Below are positions 6,844 to 8,361 of a DNA stretch of 8,361 nt, piece after piece. The notes under the pieces are model-generated. The model had not been told where the DNA came from, did not search any database, and saw only the letters and a program-made list of their open reading frames with translations. Each line of letters opens with the position of its first letter. Positions within the stretch are counted from its first letter, which is position 1. A program made the translations under genes and the position numbers. This stretch comes from Halanaerobiales bacterium (lineage in GTDB: Bacteria > Bacillota > Halanaerobiia > Halanaerobiales > M55B127), in the NCBI GenBank assembly GCA_021736965.1, contig JAIPEV010000068.1, positions 1 to 8,361 of the forward strand. Reading direction: 5' to 3'.

Positions 6844-7197
6844 TTAGGTGTATAATGAGATATAGATTATTAATAGTTTAATTATCAGATTTATTAAAAG
6901 ACTTTCAAAGTTTTTTTAAAACAGTTTTTGATGATGTTTCTAAAGATGATAGTCCTAATCTAAGATGTCCAGAAAGGATCAGTGGTAGTTGCCCAAGTTC
7001 ACAGTCTAGATGGTATAAACTATTACTGTGATTATCAAACTTTTAAAAAATATTTAGATAAGAAAATCAATATATTTAATATAGGCAAGATTAAAGATAC
7101 TAAAAGATTAATTAATACAAATAAGGACAAATGTCCTAATACTAAATATTTCAAATATTTATTATTATATATACGGTTTTAACTTATTTTATCAGTT
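6844..7197 (+). other. Region between cobQ and cobT with no convincing intact gene; possible decayed gene
   Basis: A good start context, AGGTG (6846-6850) plus ATG at 6855, opens just after the cobQ stop but reaches TAA at 6879 after eight codons. The same frame then stays open to TGA at 7029 and reads like protein (LSDLLKDFQSFFKTVFDDV, then SKDDSPNLRCPE). A second frame with a GTG at 6982 runs 66 codons to 7182, rich in Lys, Ile and Tyr (for example DGINYYCDYQTFKKYL), with AAAGGA only 3 bases upstream. I recognise none of these products. Together they could be one gene broken by a stop and a frameshift, or chance open frames in AT-rich DNA. A-T-rich hairpins, but no strong terminator, are present. 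The cob operon is otherwise tightly packed, so this gap stands out. Confidence 0.4.
6980..7028 (+). repeat. Inverted repeat in the cobQ-cobT gap, possible RNA stem
   Basis: CAGTGGTAGTT (6980-6990) pairs with AACTATTACTG (7018-7028) as 11 continuous pairs, two of them G-U, around a 27-base loop. The G-U pairs mean the stem would form in plus-strand RNA better than in the minus strand. No T-run follows, so it is not a terminator. It may be chance. Confidence 0.3.
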
Positions 7198-7202
7198 AGG
7201 AG
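7198..7202 (+). promoter_or_regulatory. cobT: Ribosome binding site placing the cobT start at ATT 7213
   Basis: AGGAG at 7198-7202 is the only good ribosome binding site near the cobT N-terminus. It is 10 bases before ATT at 7213. An ATG at 7203 directly behind it opens only four codons in another frame (to TAA at 7215-7217). The in-frame ATG at 7267 has no such site. Confidence 0.6.
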
Positions 7203-7212
7203 ATGATTTACT

Positions 7213-8253
7213 ATTAATTTATTAGAAAGTACGGTTGAAAAAATAGAAGATCTTGATCAAAATAAGATGGATGATGTAAAAAAACGTTTGGATAATCTAA
7301 CTAAACCACCCGGTAGCCTTGGTTATTTAGAAGAACTTGCTATAAAAATTGCTGGTATTACTAAGGATAACACTCCGAGAGTAGAAAAAAAAGAACATAT
7401 TATTATGGTTGGGGATCATGGGATAGTAAAAGAAGGGGTTAGTGCTTTTCCACAGTCTATTACAAAAGCAATGGTTAAGAACTTTTTAAATGAGGGAGCT
7501 GCAGTAAATGTTCTAGCAAGACAGTATGGAGTTAATATTTCGATAGTTAATATAGGTATGCTAGAAGAAATAAATGAAGAGGGATTAATTAATGCCAATA
7601 TAAAAAAGGGTACTAATAACTTTCTATATGGTCCATCAATGACCCTTGATCAAGCAGTTTTGAGTATAGAAAATGGGATAAAGATTACTGAAGAAATAAT
7701 TAAAAAAGGTGCAGATATAATAGGTACTGGAGAGATGGGAATAGGGAATACAACTCCTAGTAGTGCAATTATAGCTGCTGTTACAAAAGAAGATCTAGAT
7801 AGTATTGTTGGATATGGTACCGGTGTAAATGAAGAAGGATTGAAAAACAAAAAGAGAGTGATAAAAAAAGCACTAAAAGTCAATAATCCTTCTTCTGAAG
7901 ATGGTTTAGATATACTGTCAAAAGTAGGTGGATTTGAAATTGGTGGAATGGCTGGTACTATGTTAGCAGGAGCTGCAAATAATAAACCAGTGATGATTGA
8001 TGGTTTGATCTCTGGTGCTGCAGCATTGATAGCCTATTTAATTGAACCAAAGGTGATAAACTATTTAATCCCTTCACATAAATCTGTTGAACCCGGTCAT
8101 AAAAAATTATATGAATATCTAAATTTAAGGCCATTCTTTAACCTTGAGATGAGGTTAGGTGAAGGTACAGGTACTATAATTGGGATGAGTATTGTTCAGT
8201 CAGCAGTTAAGATACTTGATGAAATGGCAACATTTGATTCTTTAGATTTTTAA
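7213..8253 (+). CDS. cobT: Nicotinate-nucleotide--dimethylbenzimidazole phosphoribosyltransferase
   Basis: CobT transfers phosphoribose from nicotinate mononucleotide to the lower-ligand base, giving the alpha-ribazole-phosphate used by CobS. Family blocks are KPPGSLGYLEEL, VGDHGIVKEGVSAFP, GEMGIGNTTPSSAI, IDGLISGAAAL, SHKSVEPGH and LRLGEGTG (here MRLGEGTG). The first in-frame ATG is at 7267, but the frame continues upstream as INLLESTVEKIEDLDQNK, a typical CobT N-terminus, to a TGA at 7204. ATT at 7213 is the only plausible initiator, 10 bases after AGGAG. With that start the protein has 346 residues, KPP falls at 31-33, and the two functional glutamates are numbered 174 and 317, the same as in Salmonella CobT as I recall it. 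The cobS ribosome binding site overlaps the stop. The base used cannot be told from the sequence. Confidence 0.95.
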   Translation: MNLLESTVEKIEDLDQNKMDDVKKRLDNLTKPPGSLGYLEELAIKIAGITKDNTPRVEKKEHIIMVGDHGIVKEGVSAFPQSITKAMVKNFLNEGAAVNVLARQYGVNISIVNIGMLEEINEEGLINANIKKGTNNFLYGPSMTLDQAVLSIENGIKITEEIIKKGADIIGTGEMGIGNTTPSSAIIAAVTKEDLDSIVGYGTGVNEEGLKNKKRVIKKALKVNNPSSEDGLDILSKVGGFEIGGMAGTMLAGAANNKPVMIDGLISGAAALIAYLIEPKVINYLIPSHKSVEPGHKKLYEYLNLRPFFNLEMRLGEGTGTIIGMSIVQSAVKILDEMATFDSLDF

Positions 8254-8262
8254 GGAGGTTAT

Positions 8263-8361
8263 ATGAATTCATTTTTGATAGCTTTACAGTTTATTAGCAG
8301 TATACCGGTTAAAAAAAAGTTAAATTATAGTGAGAAAAAAATAGGCCAATCCATGCTTTTC
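8263..8361 (+). CDS. cobS: Adenosylcobinamide-GDP ribazoletransferase (cobalamin synthase), N-terminal fragment
   Basis: Only the first 33 codons lie in the window. They read MNSFLIALQFISSIPVKKK and then a YSEKKIGQSMLF segment. This matches the CobS N-terminus (family pattern SFLLALQFLTRIPVP..., then S-E-E-L-x-x-S-x-x-FFP). The full enzyme is a multi-pass membrane protein that joins adenosylcobinamide-GDP and alpha-ribazole-phosphate, completing the nucleotide loop. The start is well fixed by AAGGAGGTT (8252-8260 region), which overlaps the cobT stop and is among the strongest ribosome binding sites in the window. Position directly after cobT supports the call. Confidence 0.9.
   Translation, partial: MNSFLIALQFISSIPVKKKLNYSEKKIGQSMLF

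Noticed and set aside
6897..6918. Hairpin followed by Ts after cobQ (AAAAGACTT... AAGTTTTTTT)
   Set aside because: The stem is almost all A-T, uses the T-run itself as its right arm and has a 3-base loop, so it lacks the GC-rich stem of a real terminator.
6954..7029. A second riboswitch or other structured RNA upstream of cobT
   Set aside because: I could not match the segment to the conserved elements of any cobalamin, cobalt/nickel or other riboswitch class that I know; only the one long inverted repeat is evident.
7146..7166. Repeated AAATATTT units and AT runs upstream of cobT
   Set aside because: This is low-complexity AT sequence. The two copies are 8 bases each and self-complementary, with no sign of an array or operator.

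Overview
This window is AT-rich (roughly 30% GC by eye). Its genes are all on the plus strand, closely spaced, and carry strong AGGAGG-type ribosome binding sites. The gene content fits a strictly anaerobic, low-GC Gram-positive-type bacterium: a class II superoxide reductase tail, a Firmicutes-type glucose-6-phosphate isomerase, and an anaerobe-style cobalamin locus. Halanaerobiales or a nearby clostridial group is a reasonable guess, but the sequence alone does not prove it.

Layout. Positions 1-173 hold the end of a superoxide reductase gene, followed by a hairpin at 197-230 that resembles a terminator. A Mug-type mismatch uracil-DNA glycosylase follows (252-755). A three-gene cluster comes next: pgi (848-2278), a membrane-anchored kinase-fold protein that seems to lack the catalytic residues (2295-3650), and ammonia-dependent NAD+ synthetase nadE (probable TTG start at 3660, end 4400). 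The spacings suggest one transcript, probably from an extended -10 promoter near 788-796.

About 60 bases past nadE a complete cobalamin riboswitch aptamer begins (about 4459-4620). It is followed by a hairpin and an intrinsic terminator (4673-4711), and precedes cobU (4740-5300), cobQ (5323-6843), cobT (probable ATT start at 7213, end 8253) and the first 33 codons of cobS (8263 onward). These enzymes act late in adenosylcobalamin synthesis. CobQ amidates the corrin ring, CobU activates adenosylcobinamide to the GDP form, CobT activates the lower-ligand base, and CobS joins the two halves. The riboswitch should shut the operon down when cobalamin is plentiful.

Most worth a second look: the mutually exclusive pairings I could trace in the riboswitch expression platform; the apparent AUU start of cobT, supported by N-terminal collinearity with the family; the predicted pseudokinase between two core metabolic genes; and a roughly 350-base stretch between cobQ and cobT that holds no convincing intact gene and may be a decayed gene slot. 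I found no CRISPR array, tRNA, rRNA or recognisable insertion sequence. I also found no clearly new multi-gene system; the pseudokinase is the least explained gene here.
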